Shown here piece by piece: positions 46,937-56,241 of a stretch of DNA of 64,000 bases (position 1 is its first letter; every line of letters begins with the position of its first letter). A program made the translations under genes and the position numbers. The DNA is from Paenibacillus sp. J5C2022 (GTDB lineage Bacteria; Bacillota; Bacilli; Paenibacillales; Paenibacillaceae): contig NZ_JAOQJC010000008.1 in the NCBI RefSeq assembly GCF_025567625.1, positions 124,001-188,000 on the forward strand, read 5' to 3'. The notes under the pieces are model-generated. The model saw nothing but the letters and a program-made list of their open reading frames with translations. It was not told the origin of the DNA and searched no databases.

Positions 46937-47245
46937 TTACATTCCAATAAAAGGGGATAAGTCTACTCCATATTGTTTTATAATTGCCTGTATAAGTGCG
47001 AATACGAATACTAAAATAAAAGAAATGAAAATGTATTTTAGTGATCTGAAAAACGCTCTTAGCATTGGTACCCTTTCCTCAGCCATGTAGTACACCCCAT
47101 TTCCACATATTATCATTATACAAAAAGACAACAACTTTACTGGGATTAAATAATACCATTCAGCAAAGCCAGTACTATAAATTGAAATGATATACCCAAC
47201 AATATAAAATGGAAGATAGTATTTTAATCTTTTTTTAATTTCCAT
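46937..47245 (-). CDS. Small membrane protein, candidate immunity protein of orphan cassette 2
   Basis: 102 residues from ATG 47245 (AAGG upstream). Three hydrophobic segments (YLPFYIVGYIISIY, LIPVKLLSFCIMIICG, YIFISFILVFVFALIQ) are joined by basic loops. No known family was recognised. It starts 13 bp after the truncated Rhs reading frame of cassette 2, the position where toxin C-termini are followed by immunity genes, and it is AT-rich like other immunity genes. A membrane immunity protein would fit a membrane-targeting toxin (inference). Confidence 0.6.
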   Translation of the reverse strand: MEIKKRLKYYLPFYIVGYIISIYSTGFAEWYYLIPVKLLSFCIMIICGNGVYYMAEERVPMLRAFFRSLKYIFISFILVFVFALIQAIIKQYGVDLSPFIGM

Positions 47246-47257
47246 CACAACCTTAAT

Positions 47258-48021
47258 CTAATCAGCTGTTATTGTGTTTTGGGATGTAAAGTACATATTT
47301 GTGATTGTTTGAGCTGTATCACTTATACCAAACATCATTAATCCAGTATTAACTTCAACTGTTTTGTATGCATATCCAGTACACGTATAATAAGTGAATG
47401 TCATAAACCGCCCGATTTCCGGCTGGTAATACCGAGCGCATACGTGAGTCCGCTGGAATAATCATACCCTAATCCGGTGTAGCCGAACAGGTTGTCCGGG
47501 CCCGGCCAGTTCAGATCCGTCTTCTTGCTGCCTTGCATCACACCGAATTCATCGTAGTGATAACGGGCCGAGACGCGTCCGTCCTTCTCCGCAAGGCCGA
47601 TGACGCTGCCAAGGGCATCCTGCATATACCAAAGCGTCTTCGGCTGTACGCCCGGTTCCGCGCCGCCCGCGCCAGGTGTCGGCTCCCAGCCGTTATTGCT
47701 ATCATACGCTGGCAGGTAGGTCATGCTCAGTCGTTCGCCGCCTGCACCGTACACATACGTTTCTTTCCACTTCGTCGGATCTGCTTCCGTTACTTGAATA
47801 GGCTCCGGCAGCGCCAGGCTTACGTCATTGGTGAAGTTCAGCTCCCAATGCTTCTTCTTGTGCTGCTTCTCCCAGCCGTCGCGCGGTCCGCCCGGATGCA
47901 TGTCCGGATATTCCTCATCCACTTGACCGCATTTCTTCGCCAGACCCGGCGGTATGAAGCCCGGCGGCACCACATGACAGTTGGCTGGGCCATTACCATT
48001 ACCATTACCATTACCATTACC
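47258..48021 (-). pseudogene. Orphan Rhs cassette 2: core fragment with altered C-terminus, frameshifted
   Basis: Near-identical to residues about 1620-1820 of the complete Rhs protein: five NG repeats, [49 protein letters not shown] 4-bp deletion near 47446 (GCGCTCGG instead of GCAAGAGCTCGG) shifts the frame, giving [11 protein letters not shown] and stop. In the corrected frame [10 protein letters not shown] is followed directly by an unrelated 48-residue tail (TFTYYTCTGYAYKTVEVN ... TITAD) that ends at 47258. No start codon or ribosome binding site precedes it. It looks like a silent recombination donor now decayed. Confidence 0.8.
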
Positions 48022-48070
48022 ATAAGAAAAGCCATATGGAGGATATTTTGCTCCACATGGCTAATCGAAC

Positions 48071-48358
48071 CTATCGTCCTTTCAACTTAGTCCAAGAATC
48101 AAGTACCAATGAGCGAATTTCCAAATCGGTAACATAAACGCCGGGATAATGCAAATGGTCTTCATGGAATTCTGAGAATCTAGAACCTTTATGAGATATT
48201 CCCTTAAATAGAGTCTTCTCAATATCACTTAACCCCTCGTTAAGGTCATGCTCATAAGTTTGATGGAACTCATCACAAAAATTTGATGTTTCTATTTCTT
48301 GTCCAATCATCAGTTCCATAAGCCAATAAAGCCGCTCCTTCGGGCTTCGTTCGGACAT
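48071..48358 (-). CDS. Candidate immunity protein of orphan cassette 1, colicin-D-immunity-like
   Basis: 95 residues from ATG 48358, preceded by GAGGTGAGAAGA; a longer frame to 48451 overlaps the toxin end and lacks a binding site. It is an acidic helical protein (LYWLMELMIGQEIETSNFCDEFHQ, YPGVYVTDLEIRSLVLD) whose pattern resembles the self-protective colicin-D-type immunity family. It follows the orphan toxin end by 49 bp. It is expected to bind and neutralise the C-terminal toxin of that cassette. The family call is from pattern memory, not a search. Confidence 0.65.
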   Translation of the reverse strand: MSERSPKERLYWLMELMIGQEIETSNFCDEFHQTYEHDLNEGLSDIEKTLFKGISHKGSRFSEFHEDHLHYPGVYVTDLEIRSLVLDSWTKLKGR

Positions 48359-48407
48359 TCTTCTCACCTCATTTCTTTGGTATCGCCGGAAGGTTGCCAA
48401 GAGGGTC

Positions 48408-49490
48408 TCAAGTATACATAAAGTGCAATACGGTATTTGAAGCCTTATCATACAGAACCTCTAGGTTATACGCTTGATTATTTTTATACATGACTGTGTA
48501 GTACATTATTGCTTTAGTTCCCTGAGGGTCAGCCATCCCATCTCCATATTTTATTGCGGAGATTAATGTTTGAACAGGTACAAATCTTCCTACATTCTCC
48601 ATTCTAGCCGCCGTCGTCGCTGTAAAATTCAAACCATCTTCAAGTTTGCTTAGTTTTCCATACTTAAATATACCCATACCTGCTGAAACTGCGATTCCTT
48701 CTCCGGGATGATTCTCAATGTATAGAGCAGCACTTTCTGTAAATCCTTGAATCGCACTAAGAGCAGGAAACATCTCATGTGCTCGTTTCATGATTTCATC
48801 CATTGGTATCATAGCATCAGTGGATTGCATTATGTCTGCTTCTGTGTAATACCCACTTTTGAAATATTGTGATTCTCTAATCTGATCCCTTAAATCCTCC
48901 GCCTGCTTTGCCCAGTAATCTCTTTCCGCTCTAGTCGGTGCTATAGCCCACATGTTTTTGTACTCGTTTATAACATAGTTAAATCCCAGTTTCTCATTCC
49001 AGTGTCCTGTTGGGTCAACATATATCAATGGATTATTTAAGACATACGAATACAAATTCAACGTCTGAGGATTCCACATATCCCCCTTATACGTATCCTC
49101 ACTAATAAACCGCCCGATTTCCGGCTGGTAATACCGAGCTCTTGCATACGTGAGGCCGCTGGAATAATCATACCCTAATCCGGTGTAGCCGAACGGGTTA
49201 TCCGGGCCCGGCCAGTTCAAATCCATCTTCTTGCTGCCTTGCATCACACCGAATTCATAGTAATGATAACGGGCCGAGACGCGTCCGTCCTTCTCCACGA
49301 GGCCGATGACGCTGCCGAGGGCATCCTGCATGTACCAAAGCGTCTTCGGCTGTACGCCCACTTCCGCGCCGCCCGCGCCAGGGGTCGGCTCCCAACCGTT
49401 GTTGCTATCGTACGCCGGCAGGTAGGTCATGCTCAGTCGTTCGCCGCCTGCACCGTACACATACGTTTCTTTCCACTTCGTCGAATCTAC
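48408..49490 (-). pseudogene. Orphan Rhs cassette 1: core fragment with a second toxin C-terminus
   Basis: Starts within the Rhs core ([18 protein letters not shown]) and keeps frame through [20 protein letters not shown], homologous to the complete gene over 49076-49490. It then diverges into a new C-terminus of about 240 residues (DPTGHWNEKLGFNYVINEYK ... NTVLHFMYT). The terminal module (TATTAARMENVGRFVPVQTL, MYKNNQAYNLEVLYDKASNT) resembles RNase toxins of the barnase-EndoU-ColicinE5/D-RelE type, which is inference. The frame extends upstream to 49589, but that part runs through a terminator and has no ribosome binding site, so the cassette is probably not expressed until recombined into the complete gene. 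Confidence 0.8.
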
Positions 49491-49556
49491 TTCCACATGC
49501 GTTAGATGTGTTATTGGTTGAATGATGGGTTCTTTCGACACTGGGTAGCCCCTGCT

Positions 49557-49597
49557 AAAAAAAAGAAACCTTGAAAGGCATGAAGCCAATCAAGGTT
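49557..49597 (-). terminator. Terminator closing the active Rhs-immunity operon
   Basis: Minus strand AACCTTGA pairs with TCAAGGTT (49590-49597 with 49567-49574); an inner GGC/GCC pair lies in the loop, and C plus eight T follow. It begins 9 bp after the immunity stop codon and separates the active pair from the silent cassettes. Confidence 0.85.
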
Positions 49598-49605
49598 ATC
49601 GAAAG

Positions 49606-49980
49606 TTATAGCTTTTCTAAATTCAATTCCCAACCTACAACTTCAATGATAATGTCTTGAAAAGGAAATACATAATGGTGCGCCTTATCAAGGAAATTCG
49701 CTGATGCGTCTTTATTCGCTAATGTTAATTTCAATTCGTTAAGCCAGTCTGAATGAGTCACTTTAAGTATATGAAATGGTCTTTTACCATTAGTCATAAA
49801 CGACTCTGTCTCAATACAGTCAATTGTTGTAACCTTGAATGCTTGATATGGACAAAAGCTAGCCCTCCACCTCACTTCATCTGAATCATCAAATTCGATT
49901 GAGATATCTGTTGTATTCATTTTTATATCTTCCAATGGAGTTACATTAATCTCCACATCACCAAAAACTATTTCCAACAT
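49606..49980 (-). CDS. Immunity protein for the active Rhs toxin
   Basis: 124 residues from ATG 49980 (AGGAG 8 bp upstream; the ATG at 49986 is too close to it). It is mainly beta with acidic patches (IVFGDVEINVTPLEDI, ISIEFDDSDEVRWRASF, IIIEVVGWELNLEKL). No known family was recognised. Its start is 12 bp after the Rhs stop, and the terminator follows directly, so it is co-expressed with the toxin. The immunity role is inferred from position. Confidence 0.75.
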   Translation of the reverse strand: MLEIVFGDVEINVTPLEDIKMNTTDISIEFDDSDEVRWRASFCPYQAFKVTTIDCIETESFMTNGKRPFHILKVTHSDWLNELKLTLANKDASANFLDKAHHYVFPFQDIIIEVVGWELNLEKL

Positions 49981-49992
49981 GTTCATTTCTCC

Positions 49993-52900
49993 TTACCTAA
50001 CTCTAATTGATGTGCCATCATTCTTAGTAGTGAATTTCCATGACTCTTTAGAAATTTCCTCAGGGGTAGCCATTCTATACCTAACCTCAACCCCTGCTTC
50101 TTGTGCAGCATACAAACGACGATTATCCAAAGCATACAGTTTTCCATCTTTCTCGAAAATTCTTATTTCGGGAAGGTCACCGGGTTTTATACTACCATTC
50201 TTTAACCCATTAATAGTATCGTCCACAGTTTTCCCATCGCTAAACTTACTAGAAATGCTATCCTGAGAAAACCTTACTTCTTTTGCATTTATCGAGCCGC
50301 TGTTTGCAAGTTTACTCGTCCCCTCATCAGAGAAGTAGTCCTTTTTTTTCTTATTTCCTTTGGCAAAGCTCCCTCTCTTAATACCAAACATACCAAAAAA
50401 TTCAATCGGCCTGTTAAGAAATTCTTCGTAGTGCCCTACAAGTTGTTCCTGTGCCCAAATTGCATCACCACTATCATTACTGTACTGGCTATTATAAGTC
50501 GCCATATCGAACAAATATTTAAATTGATTATTATTTTTATCCCCTTCTATAATCTCACCATTCTTAAACATAGTTCCTATATGGCTTCTATAATTCCAAT
50601 ACTCATTAGTACCATTGCCTAATAATCGTGCTTTCTCTATCGCATCCCTTAAATCCTGAGTCAATTCTTCATAGCTGAATCCACTTGGATCAATATATCT
50701 AATGGGATTATTATGCACATACCCATAAAGATTCTGACTCTGCGGATTCCAAATATCTCCCTTATACGTATCCTCACTAATAAACCGCCCGATTTCCGGC
50801 TGGTAATACCGAGCTCTTGCATACGTAAGGCCACTGGAATAATCATACCCTAATCCGGTATAGCCGAACAGATTGTCTGGGCCCGGCCAGTTCAGATCCG
50901 TCTTCTTGCTGTCCATCATCACACCGAATTCATCGTAATGATAACGGGCCGAGACGCGTCCGTCCTTCTCCGCAAGGCCGATGACGCTGCCAAGGGCATC
51001 CTGCATATACCAAAGCGTCTTCGGCTGCACGCCCGCTTCTGCGCCGCCCGCGCCAGGTGTCGGCTCCCAGCCGTTATTGCTATCATACGCTGGCAGGTAG
51101 GTCATGCTCAGTCGTTCGCCGCCTGCACCGTACACATACGTTTCTTTCCACTTCGTCGGATCTGCTTCCGTTACTTGAATAGGCTCCGGCAGCGCCAGGC
51201 TTACGTCATTAGTGAAGTTCAGCTCCCAATGCTTCTTCTTGTGCTGCTTCTCCCAGCCGTCGCGCGGTCCGCCCGGATGCATGTCCGGATATTCCTCATC
51301 CACTTGACCGCATTTCTTCGCCAGACCCGGAGGTATGAAGCCCGGCGGCACCACATGGCAGTTGGCTGGGCCATTACCGTTACCGTTGCCATTGCCATTA
51401 CCATTACCGTTGCCGTTCCCATTACCATTACCGTTGCCGTTCCCATTGCCATTGCCGTTGCCGTTGCCGTTACCGTTACCGTTACCGTTACCGTTGCCAT
51501 TACCATTACCGTTGCCATTACCATTACCATTACCATTACCATTTCCGTTTCCATTACCGTTACCATTACCATTACCGTTGTTCCCTTTCGGACCCGCGGC
51601 GTAATCGATCGTCATCTTCATCCGATTGCCGTCGCCGTCGTATGCGTAACGCGTCATGTCCCCTTTGCGGTTGATCTGCTCGATCAGCCGGTTCGCCCCG
51701 TTCCATGTATATTGCTCAATGACTTCCGGCTCCGACCACTCTGGCTCGCTTAGAACTGCGAGCGGATCATAGAGAGAATCTCCTCCGTTCGGAGCGCCCG
51801 ACTCATAGACGTTGCCAGTCACCGTAGCGCCATATACGGATGAAGCAACCGTGGAGTCCGTCTCCGGGAGCTGAAGCATCTTCTCCATGACCTGCAGCAG
51901 ATTGCCGCGCGGATCGTATAAGTAATCCTTGCTCTCGCTGCCGTTCGTCCATTGCAGCAGACGGTCCGCCGCATCGTAGGTGTATGTCTCGGTATCGCTT
52001 ACTTCGCCCCACACGCTCGTCTTCGACATGCGGTTCCCTACCGCATCATACAGATATTGCGTCGATACCGGAAGCTCTGCGGACTCCGCGTTCTGCGTCT
52101 GAACATGAACCAGTTGGTTCAGCGCATCATACGCATAATCCGTTACGATTCGTTCCTCGCTCTCGCTTCCGTCTTGATCATCTTCGTCGTTCCCGTCTGA
52201 CAGACGTTCGCTGCGGATGCGGTTGCCGACCGGATCGTACGCGTAAATCATTTGCTCCATAATTTTCCCGAATTGATTCCGATGCGTCAGCTCAAGCAGC
52301 TGTCCCGCATCATCATACGTATAGCCGCTTTGCCCCATTGTCGGCAAGTTTTTCGAGGTAAGCAGACCTCTCGGATCATAGGAATAGGTGGTCACTCTTC
52401 CCTCGGCATCCGTTACCGCCGTCATCCGGTCCAGCAGGTCGTACTGGTAGCTGACAGTGGTTGCATCCGGATAAATCACCTTGCTCCGCTGCCCGGTTGG
52501 CGTCCATTCATAACGAATCGTCTGCTGGTTAGGATCGGTTACTTCCGTCAGCCGGTTCAACGCATCGTAGGCATACGTCGTTGTGCCAAGCTCATCGGTC
52601 ATCTTCGTTCGACGGCCCACCGTGTCGTATTCGTATCCGACCTGCTTGCCGTCCGGGTACAAGATGTCCGTTAACCGGCTCAATACATCGTAACTGTAGC
52701 TGGTCGTTCCGCCATCCGGAAGCGTCACGCCCGTCACATTGCCGAGACGGTCATGGAGCAGTTCCGTTATACGCTGCTCCGGACCTGTCGTGCGAATGAG
52801 TTCACCTCGCAAGTTGTATTGATAGGATGTCTGCCGTCCGAGCGCATCGGTCTTCGACGAAATATTGCCCATCGTGTCATAACCGTATTCGGTTACGGCC

Positions 52901-55900
52901 TCAAGCGCATTGGTCACGCGCCGCAGCCGTCCGAGCGAATCGTAGCCGTATTCGGTCGCCTGTCCCTTCGCGTCTGTCAGGACGGTCAGCAAGCCGCGCG
53001 CGTCATAATCCATTTCCGTCATCGCGCCAAGCGGATTGATCAGAGCGGTTACCCGACCCGCCGCATCGTAGCGGTACGTCGTTGCCTTCCCGGCTTCATC
53101 CATCGATTCAATCACTCGTCCAAGCTCATCCCGCATCATCTCGGACACTTGTCCGAGCGGGTCCGTCACCTTGACGAGCAAGCCGCGCGGGTCGTATTCC
53201 AGCTGCCACTCCGCACCGCCCGGGTTCGTCGTCCGGATCAGACGTCCTGCGGCATCATACGCATAAGTAGTCTTCTGCTCCAATGCATCTGTCTGTTCCA
53301 TTAATCTGCCGAGCGCGTCGTAAGCATACCTGACAGATCGGCCGAGCGGATCGGTCTCCTGCGTCAGCCGGCCGGCCGCATCATAGCTTAGCCGCGTCTC
53401 GCCGCCCGCCGCGTCGGTCACCTTGACCGGCAGATTCCGCTTATCGTACTCCACCTTGGTTTCGCCGCCATTCGGGTCGGTATACCGGATCAGATTGCCG
53501 TTCCCGTCGTAGGCATACCGGCTTACGTTCCCTTCCGGATCGATCACGGTCTCCAGACGGTCCCCCGTATTGTAGGCATACACCGTCTCGGCTCCATTCG
53601 GGTCGATCCGCTTCGTCAGATTGCCGACATCATCGTACTGGAATCGGGTCTTATTCCCCATGGCATCGGTAACGGCCGTCACTCTGGCAAAGCTGTCATA
53701 CGTATAGAGGGTACGCCCCCCTTCCGCATCAATGTATGCGGTCAGGTTGCTGTCTTTGTCATACTCGTATCGCTCGGTATGGCCAAGCTCGTCGATACGC
53801 GCGGTTACGCGGTCACGCGGATCATATTCCAGCCCCGTCCGGCCATCCAGCGCATCCACGATCCATTTCACCCGATGAAGCGGATCGCGGATCAGCTCCT
53901 GACGGCCTCCCAGCGGATCCGTCATGATCTTTGCAAAGCCGTATTCGTCATTTTCGATCTGTGCCGTTTCCCCGCTGGCGTTGGTAACGGCACTCGGGAT
54001 GCCTCGGTCGTCTACCTCGATATGGGATATACCACCGAGCGCATCGGTCACCGAGGTCAGATTGCCCCGATTGTCATAAGCAAGCGTCGTGGTGTTGCCA
54101 AGCGGATCGACGATCTCCTCCGGCAAGTTCAAGGCGTTGTACCGGATTTCCGTCTGATGTCCTTCCGGGTCCTTGGCGCGGATCAGGTTGCCGCTGCCGT
54201 CGTACATATAATGCCATATGTTGCCCCGGCGGTCGGTCATCTCGATCAGGTTGTCGTGCTTGTCGTAGAGGAAACGTTCCGTTGTGCCATCCGGATATGC
54301 CATCGCTGTCTTCCGGTAACGCTCGTCATAGCCGTAGACAGTCTCCCTGCCTAGCGCATCGGTCGTAACGGTTCGCATCTCTTCGGGGTAATAGGCGATG
54401 CTGCCCCATACGCCGGCAAAATCCCGCTGACTCACTACGCGACCCAGATCGTCGTATTCATTCATCAGCGACATCGTTTCGTTCGGATTGAAGATTTCCG
54501 TCAACCGATGTTTGTCGTCGTATGCATATCCGATTCTTGCCCCGTCAGGCAAAATCATCGCTGTCAAATCATGATTGACGGCGTCATATTCGTAGGCTGC
54601 ATACCGTCCGGTATGGTCGGTGACGCGCGAGACTTTGCCTCCGTCCCCGTAGTGTAACGTCAGGCTGGCCCCGTTCGTGCTTACCTCGGTCAGCAAGCTG
54701 CCCAGATATGACAGCTGAACGGTGTTGCCGTTCGGATCAACGATTCGGTATAGCTTGCCGTCTCTCCGGTAGACATAGGACCACCGTTGTGGCGTTTGCT
54801 GCGTATAGGTGCCGTCGGCATTTCTCGTGAGCGTATCGTATATCCCGTCTTGTCCGGTATATTGACCGCCCAAGGCCGGTTCGAAGCGGTGGCTCGCTCC
54901 TTCCGGTGATGCCGCATAGATGACGCCGTCTTCACGGAATTCAAGCTTCCGCTCATACGAATGGGACCAGCCGGCGCCGAAATCACCGTCATTGCGGCTT
55001 CGGCTATGATAGGTCAGTGTCAGATCAAGCGGTATAACCGCCTGTGCGCTCAAGTTCGTATGCCGGAATACGAAGTCGCCCGTTGCCAGATTGACCGGGT
55101 CGAACGCTTCTGCAAGTGGATAATTATTTATATTTGCGAATTCTTCGTGAATAAGTTTGCTGTCGCCTACAGTAATCTCCCCGGCTTGCTGAGGCTCCGG
55201 AATGAGCAGATTGACCCCTGCTTCAATTGGGCCATAGCACACTTGATCATTGCAATCCTCGACAGGGATATTGTTAAACTCGGCAATTTTAGCAATGCTA
55301 TCTGCGATCGCTTGCTTCTCAATGACTTTGTAATAATAGCTCGCCACAACCGCCCAGTTGACATTCCAGTCGGGCGCTTCATAACGCAGAACACTCAATT
55401 TTTTGGAGCCAACTGATTGCTTCTCGTCAAATTCCCGTGTGGCGAACGCCTGGATTTCGGAGATTTCATGGGCAGGAAGAGATACCGTAAATCCCCACTC
55501 TCCAACATACTGTTCAGGCGATTGGTCGGTCAAATCTTCAAAATCTGTGAAATACGAAGCATCTACAGGTATCGCGAGCGCCCATTTCGATTCCCTTGCT
55601 TTCACTTCAATAGGGTCTTCATTCAGCGTTTTGACTATGCCGTCATCGTAGGTCGTATTGCCGCCGACTCTGCGGATGTTCTTCATCTGCAGCTCCACCG
55701 TCGTACCGATCTCCGCAATCCCCCTGATCGTATGTTCCCGGCTCATATGAGGCTCCTTATCCGGAGCAATCTCAATGATTGGCGCCGGCGGAGCCGGATT
55801 CACGACGTTAACGTCGCCTGATTCCCCGTATTCCGCAAAGCGCGTAGGTGTAACCCGGATCGTATAACTGCCCTCCTCAGTCGGCACGCCATTCACCTTG

Positions 55901-56241
55901 CCGTCCCAGACAATGGAATGCGCCTCTTCCGTCTTGTACGATCCACTGCTCAGCATGTCAACAGTCGAACCGCTTCTCTCCAGCGTAATCTCCGTATCAT
56001 GGTAATCTTGCGTATCGGAATCGGGGTCTGGATCGTCGAAGCTGAAGTTAATCGTTGTCTGTCCGCCGTACACCGAACTGAACTTGACCGGATCGATGTG
56101 CAGCGTTGTTTCCGCATGCGCCTTCGGAAGAAAGGTGTCCGGCAGCAGCGGAAGCCCCGTAAAGAGCACGAGACATGCAAGCAGCAACTTCCCGATTTGT
56201 CCCCATCTTGATATGCGGCTGCGGTTAACAGCTTTATCCAT
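49993..56241 (-). CDS. Rhs/YD-repeat polymorphic toxin with ParB-like C-terminal module
   Basis: 2082 residues. A signal peptide ([15 protein letters not shown] ... HAE) is followed by beta-sandwich domains and a LysM-like segment near 305-360 ([20 protein letters not shown]). A DUF6531-type entry lies near 375-430 ([20 protein letters not shown]), and about 50 YD repeats ([12 protein letters not shown] type) run from about 480 to 1500. An (Asn-Gly)n linker follows at about 1552-1626, then the Rhs core end [18 protein letters not shown] near 1800-1825. The C-terminus ends in a module with [27 protein letters not shown], resembling the ParB/sulfiredoxin-like fold (DNRR replacing GEHR). YD shells encapsulate and deliver a C-terminal toxin to competitors. 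The start overlaps the SLH gene by 8 bp; AGAGG lies 6 bp upstream. Confidence 0.92.
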   Translation of the reverse strand: MDKAVNRSRISRWGQIGKLLLACLVLFTGLPLLPDTFLPKAHAETTLHIDPVKFSSVYGGQTTINFSFDDPDPDSDTQDYHDTEITLERSGSTVDMLSSGSYKTEEAHSIVWDGKVNGVPTEEGSYTIRVTPTRFAEYGESGDVNVVNPAPPAPIIEIAPDKEPHMSREHTIRGIAEIGTTVELQMKNIRRVGGNTTYDDGIVKTLNEDPIEVKARESKWALAIPVDASYFTDFEDLTDQSPEQYVGEWGFTVSLPAHEISEIQAFATREFDEKQSVGSKKLSVLRYEAPDWNVNWAVVASYYYKVIEKQAIADSIAKIAEFNNIPVEDCNDQVCYGPIEAGVNLLIPEPQQAGEITVGDSKLIHEEFANINNYPLAEAFDPVNLATGDFVFRHTNLSAQAVIPLDLTLTYHSRSRNDGDFGAGWSHSYERKLEFREDGVIYAASPEGASHRFEPALGGQYTGQDGIYDTLTRNADGTYTQQTPQRWSYVYRRDGKLYRIVDPNGNTVQLSYLGSLLTEVSTNGASLTLHYGDGGKVSRVTDHTGRYAAYEYDAVNHDLTAMILPDGARIGYAYDDKHRLTEIFNPNETMSLMNEYDDLGRVVSQRDFAGVWGSIAYYPEEMRTVTTDALGRETVYGYDERYRKTAMAYPDGTTERFLYDKHDNLIEMTDRRGNIWHYMYDGSGNLIRAKDPEGHQTEIRYNALNLPEEIVDPLGNTTTLAYDNRGNLTSVTDALGGISHIEVDDRGIPSAVTNASGETAQIENDEYGFAKIMTDPLGGRQELIRDPLHRVKWIVDALDGRTGLEYDPRDRVTARIDELGHTERYEYDKDSNLTAYIDAEGGRTLYTYDSFARVTAVTDAMGNKTRFQYDDVGNLTKRIDPNGAETVYAYNTGDRLETVIDPEGNVSRYAYDGNGNLIRYTDPNGGETKVEYDKRNLPVKVTDAAGGETRLSYDAAGRLTQETDPLGRSVRYAYDALGRLMEQTDALEQKTTYAYDAAGRLIRTTNPGGAEWQLEYDPRGLLVKVTDPLGQVSEMMRDELGRVIESMDEAGKATTYRYDAAGRVTALINPLGAMTEMDYDARGLLTVLTDAKGQATEYGYDSLGRLRRVTNALEAVTEYGYDTMGNISSKTDALGRQTSYQYNLRGELIRTTGPEQRITELLHDRLGNVTGVTLPDGGTTSYSYDVLSRLTDILYPDGKQVGYEYDTVGRRTKMTDELGTTTYAYDALNRLTEVTDPNQQTIRYEWTPTGQRSKVIYPDATTVSYQYDLLDRMTAVTDAEGRVTTYSYDPRGLLTSKNLPTMGQSGYTYDDAGQLLELTHRNQFGKIMEQMIYAYDPVGNRIRSERLSDGNDEDDQDGSESEERIVTDYAYDALNQLVHVQTQNAESAELPVSTQYLYDAVGNRMSKTSVWGEVSDTETYTYDAADRLLQWTNGSESKDYLYDPRGNLLQVMEKMLQLPETDSTVASSVYGATVTGNVYESGAPNGGDSLYDPLAVLSEPEWSEPEVIEQYTWNGANRLIEQINRKGDMTRYAYDGDGNRMKMTIDYAAGPKGNNGNGNGNGNGNGNGNGNGNGNGNGNGNGNGNGNGNGNGNGNGNGNGNGNGNGNGNGNGNGNGNGNGNGNGPANCHVVPPGFIPPGLAKKCGQVDEEYPDMHPGGPRDGWEKQHKKKHWELNFTNDVSLALPEPIQVTEADPTKWKETYVYGAGGERLSMTYLPAYDSNNGWEPTPGAGGAEAGVQPKTLWYMQDALGSVIGLAEKDGRVSARYHYDEFGVMMDSKKTDLNWPGPDNLFGYTGLGYDYSSGLTYARARYYQPEIGRFISEDTYKGDIWNPQSQNLYGYVHNNPIRYIDPSGFSYEELTQDLRDAIEKARLLGNGTNEYWNYRSHIGTMFKNGEIIEGDKNNNQFKYLFDMATYNSQYSNDSGDAIWAQEQLVGHYEEFLNRPIEFFGMFGIKRGSFAKGNKKKKDYFSDEGTSKLANSGSINAKEVRFSQDSISSKFSDGKTVDDTINGLKNGSIKPGDLPEIRIFEKDGKLYALDNRRLYAAQEAGVEVRYRMATPEEISKESWKFTTKNDGTSIRVR
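51365..51590 (-). repeat. Hexanucleotide tract encoding about 37 Asn-Gly repeats
   Basis: Plus-strand units CCATTA, CCGTTG, CCATTG and CCGTTA repeat without interruption and encode (NG)n on the minus strand. The same tract, five units long, starts orphan cassette 2. The 6-bp period makes copy number likely to vary without loss of frame. Confidence 0.95.

Noticed and set aside
49491-49589. Start of a translated cassette-1 protein
   Set aside because: This part of the frame runs through the terminator hairpin and its T run, with no ribosome binding site.
50938-51753. 271-codon plus-strand frame opposite the Rhs gene
   Set aside because: It is antisense to conserved YD-repeat and Asn-Gly codons; the repetitive TVTVAI segment is the reverse of the NG tract.
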